A stretch of 64,000 nt of DNA from Conexibacter stalactiti (GCF_035967765.1 NZ_JAYWIT010000022.1), one strand, 5' to 3'. Shown: positions 9,017-17,452, counted from the first letter of the stretch. Notes: generated from the sequence alone by a model not told the origin. Numbers and translations are program-made.

Positions 9017-9478
9017 TCAGCGGCGCTTCGGCAGCTTTCCGTTGAGCACGTAGCGGAGGACGTCGACGATCTGCTCCGGCTCGCGCGCGACGGCGAGCGC
9101 GGCGCGGTCGACCTCCTTCAGCGCGTGGTCGTGCTGCTCGGGGTGGAGCGTGATCAGCGGCTTGCCGAGCGCCGCCGCGTAGCCGGCGTCGAAGGCGGCG
9201 TTCCACTGCTTGTACTCGTCGCCGAAGCGCACGACGACGACGTCGGACTGCTCGATCAGCGTGCGCGTGCGGATCGCGTTGAGGCCGGCGCCGACGTGGT
9301 CGCGCCAATAGTCGCTCGGCTGCTCGCCGAGGATCGCGACCCCGCCGCCGTCGCTGTTGGCGTGGTTGGTGACGGGAGCGCTCAGCTCCACGTCGAGGTC
9401 CTCGTCGAGGATCGCGTTGGCGATCCGCAGACGCCAGTCGCTGTGGATCTCGCCGGAGAGGTAGACGTGCCAGGGCAT
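9017..9478 (-). CDS. YtoQ-family protein (nucleoside deoxyribosyltransferase-like fold)
   Basis: 153 residues, beginning MPWHVYLSGEIHSDWR. The YLSGEIH and LSAPVTNHANSD segments, LIEQSDVVVVRFGDEYKQWNAAFDAGYAAALGKPLI and the end VLRYVLNGKL match the YtoQ family, which is predicted to share the nucleoside 2-deoxyribosyltransferase fold. The biochemical role is unproven. The FDAGYAAALGKPLI segment corresponds to the base/ribose pocket of that fold. A TAGGAT box lies 6 nt ahead of the ATG. It is on the same strand as liv but 70 bp upstream of it, so probably independent. Confidence 0.75.
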   Translation of the reverse strand: MPWHVYLSGEIHSDWRLRIANAILDEDLDVELSAPVTNHANSDGGGVAILGEQPSDYWRDHVGAGLNAIRTRTLIEQSDVVVVRFGDEYKQWNAAFDAGYAAALGKPLITLHPEQHDHALKEVDRAALAVAREPEQIVDVLRYVLNGKLPKRR

Positions 9479-9484
9479 TGCTTG

Positions 9485-9490
9485 ATCCTA
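9485..9490 (-). promoter_or_regulatory. TAGGAT -10-like box, leaderless-type
   Basis: Reads TAGGAT on the minus strand, ending 6 nt before the ATG at 9478 of the YtoQ-like gene. Confidence 0.55.
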
Positions 9491-9594
9491 CGCGCCCGCG
9501 CGCGAGCGCCTCGCGCGCCTCCGCGCCGCTCTCATCCTGAGCGGGGGAAACGTTAAGTTGGCCTTTGGGTCCATGGGTAGCCTCATCTCTACCG

Positions 9595-10788
9595 ATGGGG
9601 TCACCGAGACATCTGTGGACCGGCGAGTGGCGCGCCGAGTCCGATCAATCACGCGACGACGGCGCCACCGCGCTGCACCGCACGCCGCCGCCGCGCCCCG
9701 CGGGCGCGCCTGAAGAGCCGCCCGCACCGCCCAGGCGCCGCCGCTCCACCTTCGTCCTCGGCCTGCTGGTCGTGCTGCTCGCCGTCGGCGGCGGGGTCGC
9801 CGCGGGCGTCTATCTGCTCGACGGCGGCGAAGACGGCACCGACCCGCTCCCCGCCCTCTCCAGCAGACCGATCAGACCGGCCACCGGGGAGACGCGCGCG
9901 GGCGCCATCTACGCCGCCGCCAGCCCCGCCGTCGTCTCGGTCCGCACCACGACCGGCCAGGGCACCGGCTTCCTGATCGACGACAGAGGGACGGTCGTCA
10001 CCAACTACCACGTCGTCGGCGACAGCAGCCACGTCGTCGTCAAGTTCGGCCAGGACGGCGCCTCGATCGACGGCGACGTGCTCGGCACCGACGAGTCGTC
10101 CGACCTCGCCGTCGTCTCGATCGAGTCCGACCGGATCCCCAACGGCGTCAGACCGCTCGCCTTCGCCGACTCGCGCAACGTCGCCGTCGGCGACTTCGCG
10201 GTCGCGATCGGCAACCCGTTCGGCCTCGACCGCACGGTCACCGAAGGGATCGTCTCCGGCCTCGGCCGCTCGATCACGGCGCCCAACGGCTTCGAGATCG
10301 ACGAGGTGATCCAGACCGACGCCCCGATCAACCCGGGCAACTCGGGCGGTCCGCTGCTCGACAGCGGCGGCCGTGTGATCGGCGTCAACTCGCAGATCGC
10401 GACGAGCGGGATGGGCCAGCAGGGCAACATCGGCATCGGCTTCGCGGTGCCGTCGAACACGGCCCGTCAGATCGTCCCGCAGCTGCAGAGGGGCGAGAGA
10501 GTGTCGCGCCCCTACCTCGGCATCAGAACGTCGCCGACCTCGCTGACCGGCAGCTCGCAGGGCGCGAGAGTCGTCGACGTCGTCAGAGACGGCCCGGCCG
10601 CGAGAGGCGGGCTGCAGAGAGGCGACGTGATCACGCGCGTCGGCGGCATGGGCGTCGACGAGCCGGCCGACGTCGCGAGAAACATCAGCGGGGACCAGCC
10701 GGGGGACAGCATCCAGGTCGAGATCGAGCGCAACGGCAGAGAGCAGACGCTCGACGTGACACTGGGAGACCGCGCAGACGCGCCATGA
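9595..10788 (+). CDS. Membrane-anchored HtrA/DegP-type serine protease with PDZ domain
   Basis: 397 residues from the ATG at 9595. An in-frame ATG at 9565 is possible but would add ten residues without conserved features. Order: cytosolic Pro/Arg-rich segment (1-51), one transmembrane helix (about 52-75), trypsin-like domain with a full triad (His139 in TNYHVVG, Asp170 in SSDLAVV, Ser250 in NPGNSGGPLL), then a single PDZ domain (about 305-395). The protease would face the cell-wall space and degrade or process misfolded envelope proteins. It overlaps the next gene by 4 bp (ATGA). I count at least 12 AGA arginine codons, striking at this GC content. Confidence 0.92.
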   Translation: MGSPRHLWTGEWRAESDQSRDDGATALHRTPPPRPAGAPEEPPAPPRRRRSTFVLGLLVVLLAVGGGVAAGVYLLDGGEDGTDPLPALSSRPIRPATGETRAGAIYAAASPAVVSVRTTTGQGTGFLIDDRGTVVTNYHVVGDSSHVVVKFGQDGASIDGDVLGTDESSDLAVVSIESDRIPNGVRPLAFADSRNVAVGDFAVAIGNPFGLDRTVTEGIVSGLGRSITAPNGFEIDEVIQTDAPINPGNSGGPLLDSGGRVIGVNSQIATSGMGQQGNIGIGFAVPSNTARQIVPQLQRGERVSRPYLGIRTSPTSLTGSSQGARVVDVVRDGPAARGGLQRGDVITRVGGMGVDEPADVARNISGDQPGDSIQVEIERNGREQTLDVTLGDRADAP

Positions 10789-11747
10789 GCTTCGCCGCGC
10801 CGCTCGTCCTGCTGGCGTTGGCCGCCGTGCCGCTGCTGCTCGTCTGGTACCTGCTCGCGCAGCGCAACCGGAGCGCCGCCGCGTCCGCCTTCGCCGCCCC
10901 GCGCATGCAGGCCGCCGTCGCGCCGAGCCGGCCCGGCTGGCGCCGGCACGTGCCGATGCTCGCCTTCCTGCTCGCGCTGGCGACGCTGATCGTCGCCGCC
11001 GCGCGGCCGCAGCGGACCGAGGCGGTGCCGGTCGAGCGCGCCTCGATCGTGCTGCTGACCGACGTCTCCGGCTCGATGCTCGCGACCGACGTCGAGCCCA
11101 ACCGCCTGATCGCCGCCAAGCGCTCCGCGCGCCGCTTCGTCGACGAGGTGCCCAGAAGCGTCAACATCGGCGTGATCGCCTTCAACACGACCGCGACCGT
11201 GCTGCAGAGCCCGACGCGCGACCGCGCGAACGTCGAGTCGGCGATCGACCGCCTCCAGGTCAGCGGCAGCACCGCGACCGGCGACGCGATCAGAACGGCG
11301 CTGACGGTGCTGCGCAACCAGCCGGGCGAGAACGGCAGACGGCCGCCGTCGGCGATCGTGCTGATCTCGGACGGCAGATCGGTCCGCGGCGAGGATCCCG
11401 TCAACGTCGCGGGCGAGGCGTCGAGACTGAGAATCCCGATCTACACCGTCGCGTTCGGCACCGACGCCGGCACGATCACCGTGCCGGACGCGAGAACGGG
11501 CGACGACAGAACCGAGCCGGTCCCGCCCGATCCGGCGGCGCTGGCGCAGATCGCCGAGGTGACCGGCGGCGAGACCTACACGGCGGCGAGCGCCGACCGC
11601 CTCAACACCGTCTACGAGAGATTGGGCTCGCAGCTCGGCACGAGAGACGAGGAGCGGCAGATAACGGTCGCCTTCGCCGCCGGCGGCCTGTTGCTGCTGC
11701 TCGCCGGGGCCGGCCTCTCGCTGCGCTGGTTCGGCCGGCCGATCTGA
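10785..11747 (+). CDS. BatA-like membrane protein with von Willebrand A domain (first copy)
   Basis: 320 residues. N-terminal BatA-type hydrophobic region with helices about 4-23 and 57-74, then a VWA domain (about 87-280) with an intact MIDAS motif DVSGS (93-97), a later STATGD threonine loop and LISDG, then a C-terminal transmembrane helix. VWA proteins beside MoxR ATPases and DUF58 proteins form membrane complexes thought to assist metal-dependent assembly or chaperone tasks. Here the gene is coupled to HtrA upstream, hinting at an envelope-quality-control function. Confidence 0.88.
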   Translation: MSFAAPLVLLALAAVPLLLVWYLLAQRNRSAAASAFAAPRMQAAVAPSRPGWRRHVPMLAFLLALATLIVAAARPQRTEAVPVERASIVLLTDVSGSMLATDVEPNRLIAAKRSARRFVDEVPRSVNIGVIAFNTTATVLQSPTRDRANVESAIDRLQVSGSTATGDAIRTALTVLRNQPGENGRRPPSAIVLISDGRSVRGEDPVNVAGEASRLRIPIYTVAFGTDAGTITVPDARTGDDRTEPVPPDPAALAQIAEVTGGETYTAASADRLNTVYERLGSQLGTRDEERQITVAFAAGGLLLLLAGAGLSLRWFGRPI

Positions 11748-11770
11748 CCTTTCGAAAGGAGCCACCCGAC

Positions 11771-12814
11771 GTGACGTTCGACATCCCCCAGCAACCCCAG
11801 CCCGAGGAGCAGCGCTTCCCGCGCAGGGAGGATCCGCGTGACGCGCTCGAGGAGGCGCTGCACGAGATCAAGCGCGTGATCGTCGGCCAGGACGCGATGC
11901 TGGAGCGGCTGCTGGTCGCCCTGCTCGCCGGCGGCCACGTGCTGCTGGAGGGCGTCCCGGGCCTCGCCAAGACGCTCACGGTCAAGACGCTCGCGCAGGT
12001 CCTCGGCGGCTCCTTCAAGCGGATCCAGTTCACGCCCGACCTCGTCCCGGCCGACCTGATCGGCACGCGTGTCTACCGCCCCGACACGGGCAGATTCGAG
12101 ACCGAGCTCGGCCCGGTGTTCGGCAACTTCCTGCTCGCCGACGAGATCAACCGCGCGCCCGCGAAGGTGCAGTCGGCGCTGCTCGAGGTGATGCAGGAGC
12201 AGCAGGTGACGATAGGCGGCGAGACCCACCCGACGCCGCGCCCGTTCCTCGTGCTCGCGACGCAGAACCCGATCGAGTCGGAGGGCACCTACCCGCTGCC
12301 GGAGGCGCAGATCGACCGCTTCCTGATGAAGGTGATGGTCGACTACCCGACGATGAGCGAGGAGGCGGCCGTCGTCGACCGCTCGCTCGGCCGTGTCGCG
12401 GAGCCGCGCGAGCGGCTCTCGATCGCCGACCTCGACCGCTTCTCGGAGGCGGCGCAGAGAGTGCTCGTCGACCGCGAGGTCGTGCAGTACGCGGTCACGC
12501 TCGCCGACGCGACGCGGCGGCCGGAGAAGTACGGCCTCGACGACGTCGCCCCCTACGTCGAGTTCGGCGCCAGCCCGCGCGGGCCGATCGGGCTCGTGCA
12601 GGCGGCGCGCGCGCTGGCGCTGCTGCGCGGCCGCGGCTACGTCGCCGTCGCCGACGTGCGCGACCTCGCGCCCGACGTGCTGCGTCACCGGATCGTGCTC
12701 TCCTACGACGCGCTGACCGAGAACGTCAGCGCCGACGACGTGCTCGGGCGCGTCTTCGCCGCCGTCGACGAGCCACCGGCCGACCACCTCCGTCGCCCCG
12801 AGGCCGCGGCCTAG
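11771..12814 (+). CDS. MoxR-family AAA+ ATPase
   Basis: 347 residues from a GTG preceded by AAAGGAG. Walker A GVPGLAKT (61-68), Walker B LLADEINRAPAK (from 121), sensor-1 ATQNP in VLATQNPIESEGTYPLPEAQIDRF, and the arginine-finger and lid region GASPRGPIGLVQAARALALLRGR, all diagnostic of MoxR. Such ATPases remodel or insert cofactors into VWA-domain partners. It lies between two VWA genes and just before a DUF58 gene, the canonical arrangement. Confidence 0.93.
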   Translation: MTFDIPQQPQPEEQRFPRREDPRDALEEALHEIKRVIVGQDAMLERLLVALLAGGHVLLEGVPGLAKTLTVKTLAQVLGGSFKRIQFTPDLVPADLIGTRVYRPDTGRFETELGPVFGNFLLADEINRAPAKVQSALLEVMQEQQVTIGGETHPTPRPFLVLATQNPIESEGTYPLPEAQIDRFLMKVMVDYPTMSEEAAVVDRSLGRVAEPRERLSIADLDRFSEAAQRVLVDREVVQYAVTLADATRRPEKYGLDDVAPYVEFGASPRGPIGLVQAARALALLRGRGYVAVADVRDLAPDVLRHRIVLSYDALTENVSADDVLGRVFAAVDEPPADHLRRPEAAA

Positions 12815-12822
12815 GCGATTCG

Positions 12823-13731
12823 ATGACCGCGCCGCGTCTGATCCGTCCCGCCGGCCGCCAGGGCCCCGGCCCGATCCCGCACGGGCTGCTCGAGTCGCTC
12901 GACCTGATCGTCGCGCGGCGCGCCTCGGGCGCGCTGCCCGGCGACCGGCGCGCGGCCGGGCTCGGCTCCGGCACCGAGCTGGCGCAGCTGCGGCCGTACG
13001 AGGTCGGCGACGACGTGCGCCAGATCGACGCCGCCGCGACCGCGCGCACCGGCATCCCGCACGTGCGCCTGCACGTGCCGGAGCGGACGCTGACGACCTG
13101 GATCGCGCTCGACCTCTCCCCCTCGATGGCGTTCGGCACCGCCGACCGGCTGAAGTCCGACGTCGCCGAGGGCGTCACGCTGACGCTCGGCCGCCTCGCG
13201 ATCCGCCGCGCCGGCCGCGTCGCGCTGATGACGTTCGGCGCCGGCACGCCGAGGCTGCACCCGCCGCGCGCCTCCAAGCCCGGCGTCGTCGCGCTGCAGC
13301 GCGCGCTGGAGGAGGGCGTCGCGCCCGACGGCCACCACGAGCCGGGCGCGCTGGCGGGTGCGCTGCGGCGGATCGGTCGCGTCGCGACACAGCCGGGGCT
13401 CGTCGTCGTGATCTCCGACTGGCGTGACGAGGACGACTGGACGCGCGCGCTCGGCGCGCTCGCGCAGCGGCATTCCGTGATGGCGATCGAGGTGCGCGAC
13501 CCGCGCGAGTCGGCGGTGCCGGCGGTCGGGCGGCTCGCGCTCGTCGACCCCGAGACCGGCGAGCGCGTCGAGGTCGACACCTCGCGCAGATCGGTGCGTG
13601 ACCGCTTCGCCCAGATCGAGGCCGACCGCCGCGCCAGAGTCGCGCGCGAGCTGCGCCGGCTGCAGGTCGAGCACATCGCGCTGTCGACCGAGGGCGACTG
13701 GCTGCAGGCGCTGGGACGGCGGCTGTCATGA
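12823..13731 (+). CDS. DUF58-domain protein (VWA-like partner of MoxR)
   Basis: 302 residues. Core motif LRPYEVGDDVRQIDAAATARTG (about 56-76) corresponds to the DUF58 consensus Y..GDD.R.IDW..SAR; the usual Trp is replaced by Ala. It continues into a VWA-like Rossmann fold with LDLSPSM (degenerate MIDAS) and VVISDWRD. Soluble, with no transmembrane helix. DUF58 proteins accompany MoxR ATPases and probably bridge them to the membrane VWA proteins. The stop overlaps the start of the next VWA gene by 4 bp. Confidence 0.88.
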   Translation: MTAPRLIRPAGRQGPGPIPHGLLESLDLIVARRASGALPGDRRAAGLGSGTELAQLRPYEVGDDVRQIDAAATARTGIPHVRLHVPERTLTTWIALDLSPSMAFGTADRLKSDVAEGVTLTLGRLAIRRAGRVALMTFGAGTPRLHPPRASKPGVVALQRALEEGVAPDGHHEPGALAGALRRIGRVATQPGLVVVISDWRDEDDWTRALGALAQRHSVMAIEVRDPRESAVPAVGRLALVDPETGERVEVDTSRRSVRDRFAQIEADRRARVARELRRLQVEHIALSTEGDWLQALGRRLS

Positions 13732-14693
13732 CGATCTTCGCGCTCTCGTTCGGCTCGCCGATCTTCCTGCTGGCGCTGCTGGCCGTGCCGGCGCTGATCG
13801 CGCTGCAGGTCGCCAACCGCCAGCGCGGCAAGAGATACGCGGTGCGCTTCACCGGCGTCGCGGCGCTGAAGCTTGCGGCCGGCACGGTGCCGGCGTGGAA
13901 GCGCCACCTGCCGGTCGCGCTGCTGCTGGCGGCGCTGGCCGCGCTCGCGCTCGCGCTCGCCAGACCGGAGCGGACGGTCGCGGTGCCGATCGAGAAGGCG
14001 TCGATCATGCTCGTCACCGACCACTCGCGCTCGATGCTGGCGCAGGACGTCGAGCCCGACCGCATGACGGCGGCCAAGAGAGCGGCGCGCCGCTTCCTCG
14101 ACCAGCTGCCGCCGACGATCAGAGTCGGCGTCACGACCTACTCCGACGTGCCCGACGGCACGCAGACGCCGACGCGCGACCACGACCTGATCCAGGCGAC
14201 GATCGACGCGCAGGTCGCCGACGGCGGCACCGCGACCGGCGACGCGCTCCAGGTCGCGCTCGACACGCTGGAGCGGCAGGAGGACGAGGGCGAGAGAATC
14301 CCCGCCGCGATCGTGCTGCTGTCCGACGGCGCGACGACGATCGGCCGCGACCCGGTCGGCGTGGCCCAGCTCGCCGGCGAGCAGAGAATCCCCGTCTACA
14401 CGGTCGCGCTCGGGACCAGAAACGCGACCGTGCCGAACCCCGGCTTCGGCGCCCCCACGCTGCCGGTCCCGCCCGATCCGGAGACGCTGGAGCAGATCGC
14501 CGACGCCTCCGGCGGCCGCGCCTTCCAGGCCCAGGACGACCAGCAGCTGTCGGAGATCTACGAGACGCTCGGCTCGCGCCTGGGCACCAGAGACGAGCAG
14601 CGCGAGGTCACGGCCGCCTTCGCCGTCGGCGGCATGCTGCTGCTGCTCGGCGCCGGCGCCGCCGCGATGCACTCGGCGGGGCGGCTGCCGTAG
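13728..14693 (+). CDS. BatA-like membrane protein with von Willebrand A domain (second copy)
   Basis: 321 residues, a paralogue of the VWA protein at the start of the same operon: both have two N-terminal helices, a VWA core with TATGDAL, LLSDGATT, VYTVALGT and PPDPETLEQIAD segments, and a final helix. The MIDAS motif is DHSRS (98-102) instead of DVSGS. The metal-coordinating Asp and two Ser are kept, but the glycine is replaced by arginine, which may alter ligand access. Heterodimerisation with the first copy is plausible. Confidence 0.88.
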   Translation: MTIFALSFGSPIFLLALLAVPALIALQVANRQRGKRYAVRFTGVAALKLAAGTVPAWKRHLPVALLLAALAALALALARPERTVAVPIEKASIMLVTDHSRSMLAQDVEPDRMTAAKRAARRFLDQLPPTIRVGVTTYSDVPDGTQTPTRDHDLIQATIDAQVADGGTATGDALQVALDTLERQEDEGERIPAAIVLLSDGATTIGRDPVGVAQLAGEQRIPVYTVALGTRNATVPNPGFGAPTLPVPPDPETLEQIADASGGRAFQAQDDQQLSEIYETLGSRLGTRDEQREVTAAFAVGGMLLLLGAGAAAMHSAGRLP

Positions 14694-14699
14694 GCGTCC

Positions 14700-14828
14700 G
14701 ATCGGCCGCGCGAGCGTGGCCGGATCGTGGATGCTGGGCGCGATCCGATCTCGTGATCAGCCGGGTCGTCTTTGAACGAGATCGGATCGTGTCCAGCGCC
14801 GCGAGACGGTTCGCTCGCGCGGCCGATC
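14700..14828. repeat. Large nested inverted repeat between convergent genes
   Basis: Outer arms GATCGGCCGCGCGAGCG (14700-14716) and its exact complement (14812-14828) form a 17-bp perfect repeat. Inner arms CGATCCGATCTCGT (14741-14754) and ACGAGATCGGATCG (14776-14789) form a 14-bp perfect repeat. The stretches between inner and outer arms also pair imperfectly, including a GCTGG/CCAGC block. The whole 129 bp fills the gap between the converging VWA and AAA genes, with a loop around 14755-14775. It probably serves as a bidirectional terminator or transcription-collision barrier. No transposase or target-site duplication is visible. Confidence 0.8.
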
Positions 14829-15933
14829 ATTCGCCGCGCAGCCAGGCGGCGAGAAACGGGTCGACGACGCGCCAGCCGGTCCGCGTCGTCTCGTCGGCGA
14901 CGAGCGTCCCGTCGCGCACGAGCCGCTCGACGGCGACCTGCGTCGAGCCGCTCTTGGCGAGGCCGAACCGCTCCTGCGCCTCCTTGCCGGTCAACGGGAC
15001 CGTGCGGTGGGCGATCGTCTTCAGCACCCGTCGTTCCAGATCGCTGCAGAGATCCCACACGATCTGGATCTCGCCGTGCGCCTCGCGTCGCGCCGCCGCG
15101 TGCGCGCGCGTCCACGTGACGAGGTCGGCGATTCTGCCCTTCGGCGTCGCGCTGTAGAGGTGGTGCGCGAGCAGCATCGTGCGCTGCGGGTGCCCTTCGG
15201 AGGCGTCGAGCAGCGGCGCGAACGCGTCGCCCAACTCGCGACCGCGTTCCGCGAAGCGGTCCCCGAGGAAATCGGCCAGCTCGACCGGCGGCAGCGGCCC
15301 GACCTCGATCGGCGCCGCCTGCCCGAAGAAGGCGTGGCGGCGGTCGGAGAACAGCTCACGCATCAGCCCGGGATGGGAGCCGCAGAAGAGATAGGCGGCG
15401 GCGTGGCTGTTGCCCTCGATGACGGAGCGGAACGCGCCGGGCAGCGCCGGGTCGATGCGGAAGACCTCCTGGAACTCGTCGAAGGCGATCACGCACGTGC
15501 GCCCGTCGCGATCGTGGAGCCGGCGTGGAAGCGCCAGCCGTTCGAGCAGGCCCGGCGACGAGACGCGCGGTTCGGCGCTCACGCCGACGCCGCCCGGAGC
15601 CGCGCTGATCGTGGGCCGCCACGTGCGCGCGAGCGCGTCCAGCCATCGCTGCAGGCGCCGGTCGAGCTGCTCGCGGTAGGCCAGCTCGATCCGCTCGGCG
15701 ACGTCGGACGCGGTCACGCAGCCGAGAAAGTTGACCTCGATCGCGATCGCCCCGTCTCTGCGCGCGGCCTCCAACACCGCCCGCAGCAGCGAGGTCTTGC
15801 CGAAGCGGCGCGGGCCCTCCAAGCGGCTGTTGCGGCCGTCGAGCGCGTGGTCGCGCAGCAGCGCCAGCGTCTCCGCCCGCCCGACCAGCATCCCCGGGTC
15901 CAACGGCTCGTCGTAGACAAATGGGCTCGTCAC
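14827..15933 (-). CDS. Orphan AAA ATPase (archaeal-type ATPase_2/AAA_16-like)
   Basis: 368 residues from a GTG at 15933. Walker A GPRRFGKTS (40-48), Walker B TCVIAFDEFQEV (from 147), sensor-1-like AAYLFCGSHPGLMRELF, then LPPVELADFL and a C-terminal winged-helix part (about 290-368; VERLVRDGTLV). This is the STAND-like/archaeal ATPase family often found as single genes and of unknown role. The promoter is unusually AT-rich: TAATTT ends 7 nt before the GTG, with three AGCAC repeats further upstream. A second member lies at 34793-35983. Confidence 0.8.
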   Translation of the reverse strand: MTSPFVYDEPLDPGMLVGRAETLALLRDHALDGRNSRLEGPRRFGKTSLLRAVLEAARRDGAIAIEVNFLGCVTASDVAERIELAYREQLDRRLQRWLDALARTWRPTISAAPGGVGVSAEPRVSSPGLLERLALPRRLHDRDGRTCVIAFDEFQEVFRIDPALPGAFRSVIEGNSHAAAYLFCGSHPGLMRELFSDRRHAFFGQAAPIEVGPLPPVELADFLGDRFAERGRELGDAFAPLLDASEGHPQRTMLLAHHLYSATPKGRIADLVTWTRAHAAARREAHGEIQIVWDLCSDLERRVLKTIAHRTVPLTGKEAQERFGLAKSGSTQVAVERLVRDGTLVADETTRTGWRVVDPFLAAWLRGE

Positions 15934-15940
15934 GGTTCTA

Positions 15941-15946
15941 AAATTA
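15941..15946 (-). promoter_or_regulatory. TAATTT -10-like box, leaderless-type
   Basis: TAATTT on the minus strand ends 7 nt before the GTG at 15933. The AT-rich stretch stands out from the surrounding GC-rich sequence. Confidence 0.55.
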
Positions 15947-15973
15947 GCACCGATTCAGCACTATTTCTAGCAC
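15946..15973. repeat. Three helically spaced AGCAC direct repeats
   Basis: AGCAC at 15946-15950, 15957-15961 and 15969-15973, spaced 11 and 12 bp apart, i.e. about one DNA turn each (first and third as TAGCACC). They lie just upstream of and overlapping the -10 of the AAA ATPase gene, a layout seen in binding sites for cooperating regulators. Confidence 0.55.
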
Positions 15974-15986
15974 CAACCCGTGGCGA

Positions 15987-17441
15987 CTACCTCACCGGCA
16001 GTCGCATCGTTCCCTTCAGCCATGGGACCACCGTGGCGACGAAGGCGCTGCGCTCGGGCGCGGCCAGCAGCGGGTCGAGGTGGGAGTAGGTCGCCGAGCG
16101 GTCGACGTAGGTGACGCTGGGGATCCGCGACAGCCGCTTGTACCGCTGCGAGGCGGTCTTCAGCGCGCCGTCTCTGCCGGCGAGCGCGGCTCCGAAGGCG
16201 TACAGCGGCACGTCGACGTCGCCGACGTGGCGGATCCGCAGGCCGAGCGTTCTGGCGGCGGCGGTCGTACGCAGCGACGAGCCGGCGCCGACGTCGATCG
16301 ACAGGCGCGCCGGGTAGTACCACTCGATCGCGCCGAGCGGTTCGAGCGAGAAGGCGTCGGCGAGGTTGGCGATCGGCGTCGGCTGCGCCGGGTCGTCGAC
16401 CCAGTCGCGCGAGTCTCCGGCGGGCGCCAGCGCGCCGGAGCGGACCTGGATCAGCGACAGGCCGGGCGGCGAGGTCTTCGCGTCGAAGGCGTAGCCGAGC
16501 TGGGCGCGGTTGGTGACCGCGACCGGCGCTCTGAAGATCGGCGGCAGCAGCAGGAAGCTCTGGCCGACCGACGGCGCCGTCGGCGCGACGTGCGCGGCGA
16601 GCGCGCTCAGCTCGCCGAAGGCGCCGGCGATCCACGGCAGTCTCAGGCCCAGCAGGTCGGTGAAGGGGCCGTCGCTCTCCAGCCTCGCGAGCTGCGTGCG
16701 CGCCTCCTTCGCTGTCGTGGTGGCGCCGCTGCGCAGGCCGCCGGCGCCGCCGTCGATCGCGACGATCCCGGCGAGGTCCTCGACCCCGGCGCGACCGTCG
16801 AAGTCCCACGCGGCGTACATGCCCGCGACCGAGCCGCCGAGCGAGTGACCGCCGAGGATCACGCGCCGCGGCGGCTGCTTGTCGCCGGCGTCGCGCGCCG
16901 CCTGCACGACCGCGTGGAGGTCGTCCATCGCGACCCGCAGGCCCCAGCCGCCGACGAAGGCGTAGTCGGCCGGGTCGAGCGGTCTGTAGTGCGGCGTGAC
17001 CGGCTTGGCGAGCCAGCCGAGGTAGTAGTCGAACGCCTGCTGGACGGTGACCTCGCCGGCGCGGGCGCGCTCGAGCATGCGCGTGTCGTGCAGCGCGCCC
17101 TCGCGCCGCATCTGCGCCCACACCTGCAGGCCGGGGATCCGCGCGACGAGCGCCGGCGCGACGACGTGGAAGTCGGCCGCGCCGCCGAGCGTGCCCGGCA
17201 CCAGCACGAGCACCGTTCTCGCGCTCGCCGGCCCGTAGCGGCGCACCTGGACGCGGTCGTATCTGCGCGGCGTGCCCTCGACGTGCGGCGCTCTGAACGT
17301 GAGGACCTTCGAGCTGGTCGCCGCGAGGCGCGCGGCGGGGACGGGGCCGGAGGCGGCGTCGGCGGCTGGCGCCACCAGCGCGGTCGTCGCCGCGGCGAGC
17401 GCGGCGAGGGCGAGCGCCCGAGGTGCGGGGAGGCTGGGCAT
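15987..17441 (-). CDS. Secreted alpha/beta-hydrolase-fold protein
   Basis: 484 residues from the ATG at 17441, which has a TAGGTT box 5 nt upstream. An alternative upstream ATG at 17459 precedes that box. Signal peptide about 1-30 ending at ADA. The fold is indicated by VLVLVPGTLGGAADF (oxyanion region) and the nucleophile elbow GGHSLGGS (Ser about 200). A late His in YVDRSATYSHLDPL could complete the triad. It probably hydrolyses an extracellular ester. No specific family could be named. It uses AGA often. Confidence 0.75.
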   Translation of the reverse strand: MPSLPAPRALALAALAAATTALVAPAADAASGPVPAARLAATSSKVLTFRAPHVEGTPRRYDRVQVRRYGPASARTVLVLVPGTLGGAADFHVVAPALVARIPGLQVWAQMRREGALHDTRMLERARAGEVTVQQAFDYYLGWLAKPVTPHYRPLDPADYAFVGGWGLRVAMDDLHAVVQAARDAGDKQPPRRVILGGHSLGGSVAGMYAAWDFDGRAGVEDLAGIVAIDGGAGGLRSGATTTAKEARTQLARLESDGPFTDLLGLRLPWIAGAFGELSALAAHVAPTAPSVGQSFLLLPPIFRAPVAVTNRAQLGYAFDAKTSPPGLSLIQVRSGALAPAGDSRDWVDDPAQPTPIANLADAFSLEPLGAIEWYYPARLSIDVGAGSSLRTTAAARTLGLRIRHVGDVDVPLYAFGAALAGRDGALKTASQRYKRLSRIPSVTYVDRSATYSHLDPLLAAPERSAFVATVVPWLKGTMRLPVR

Positions 17442-17446
17442 GGCCC

Positions 17447-17452
17447 AACCTA
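17447..17452 (-). promoter_or_regulatory. TAGGTT -10-like box, leaderless-type
   Basis: TAGGTT on the minus strand ends 5 nt before the ATG at 17441 of the secreted hydrolase gene. Confidence 0.5.

Noticed and set aside
7339..9045. Long plus-strand frame opposite livH and the binding protein
   Set aside because: Composition of reversed coding sequence (Asp, Arg, Glu, Val runs) and no domain; the minus-strand genes have clear motifs.
14700..14828. Insertion sequence
   Set aside because: Too short for a transposase and no target-site duplication could be seen; treated as an inverted repeat.
14827..15933. Antiphage defence ATPase
   Set aside because: No effector gene, nuclease or protease partner is next to it; the family alone does not support this role.
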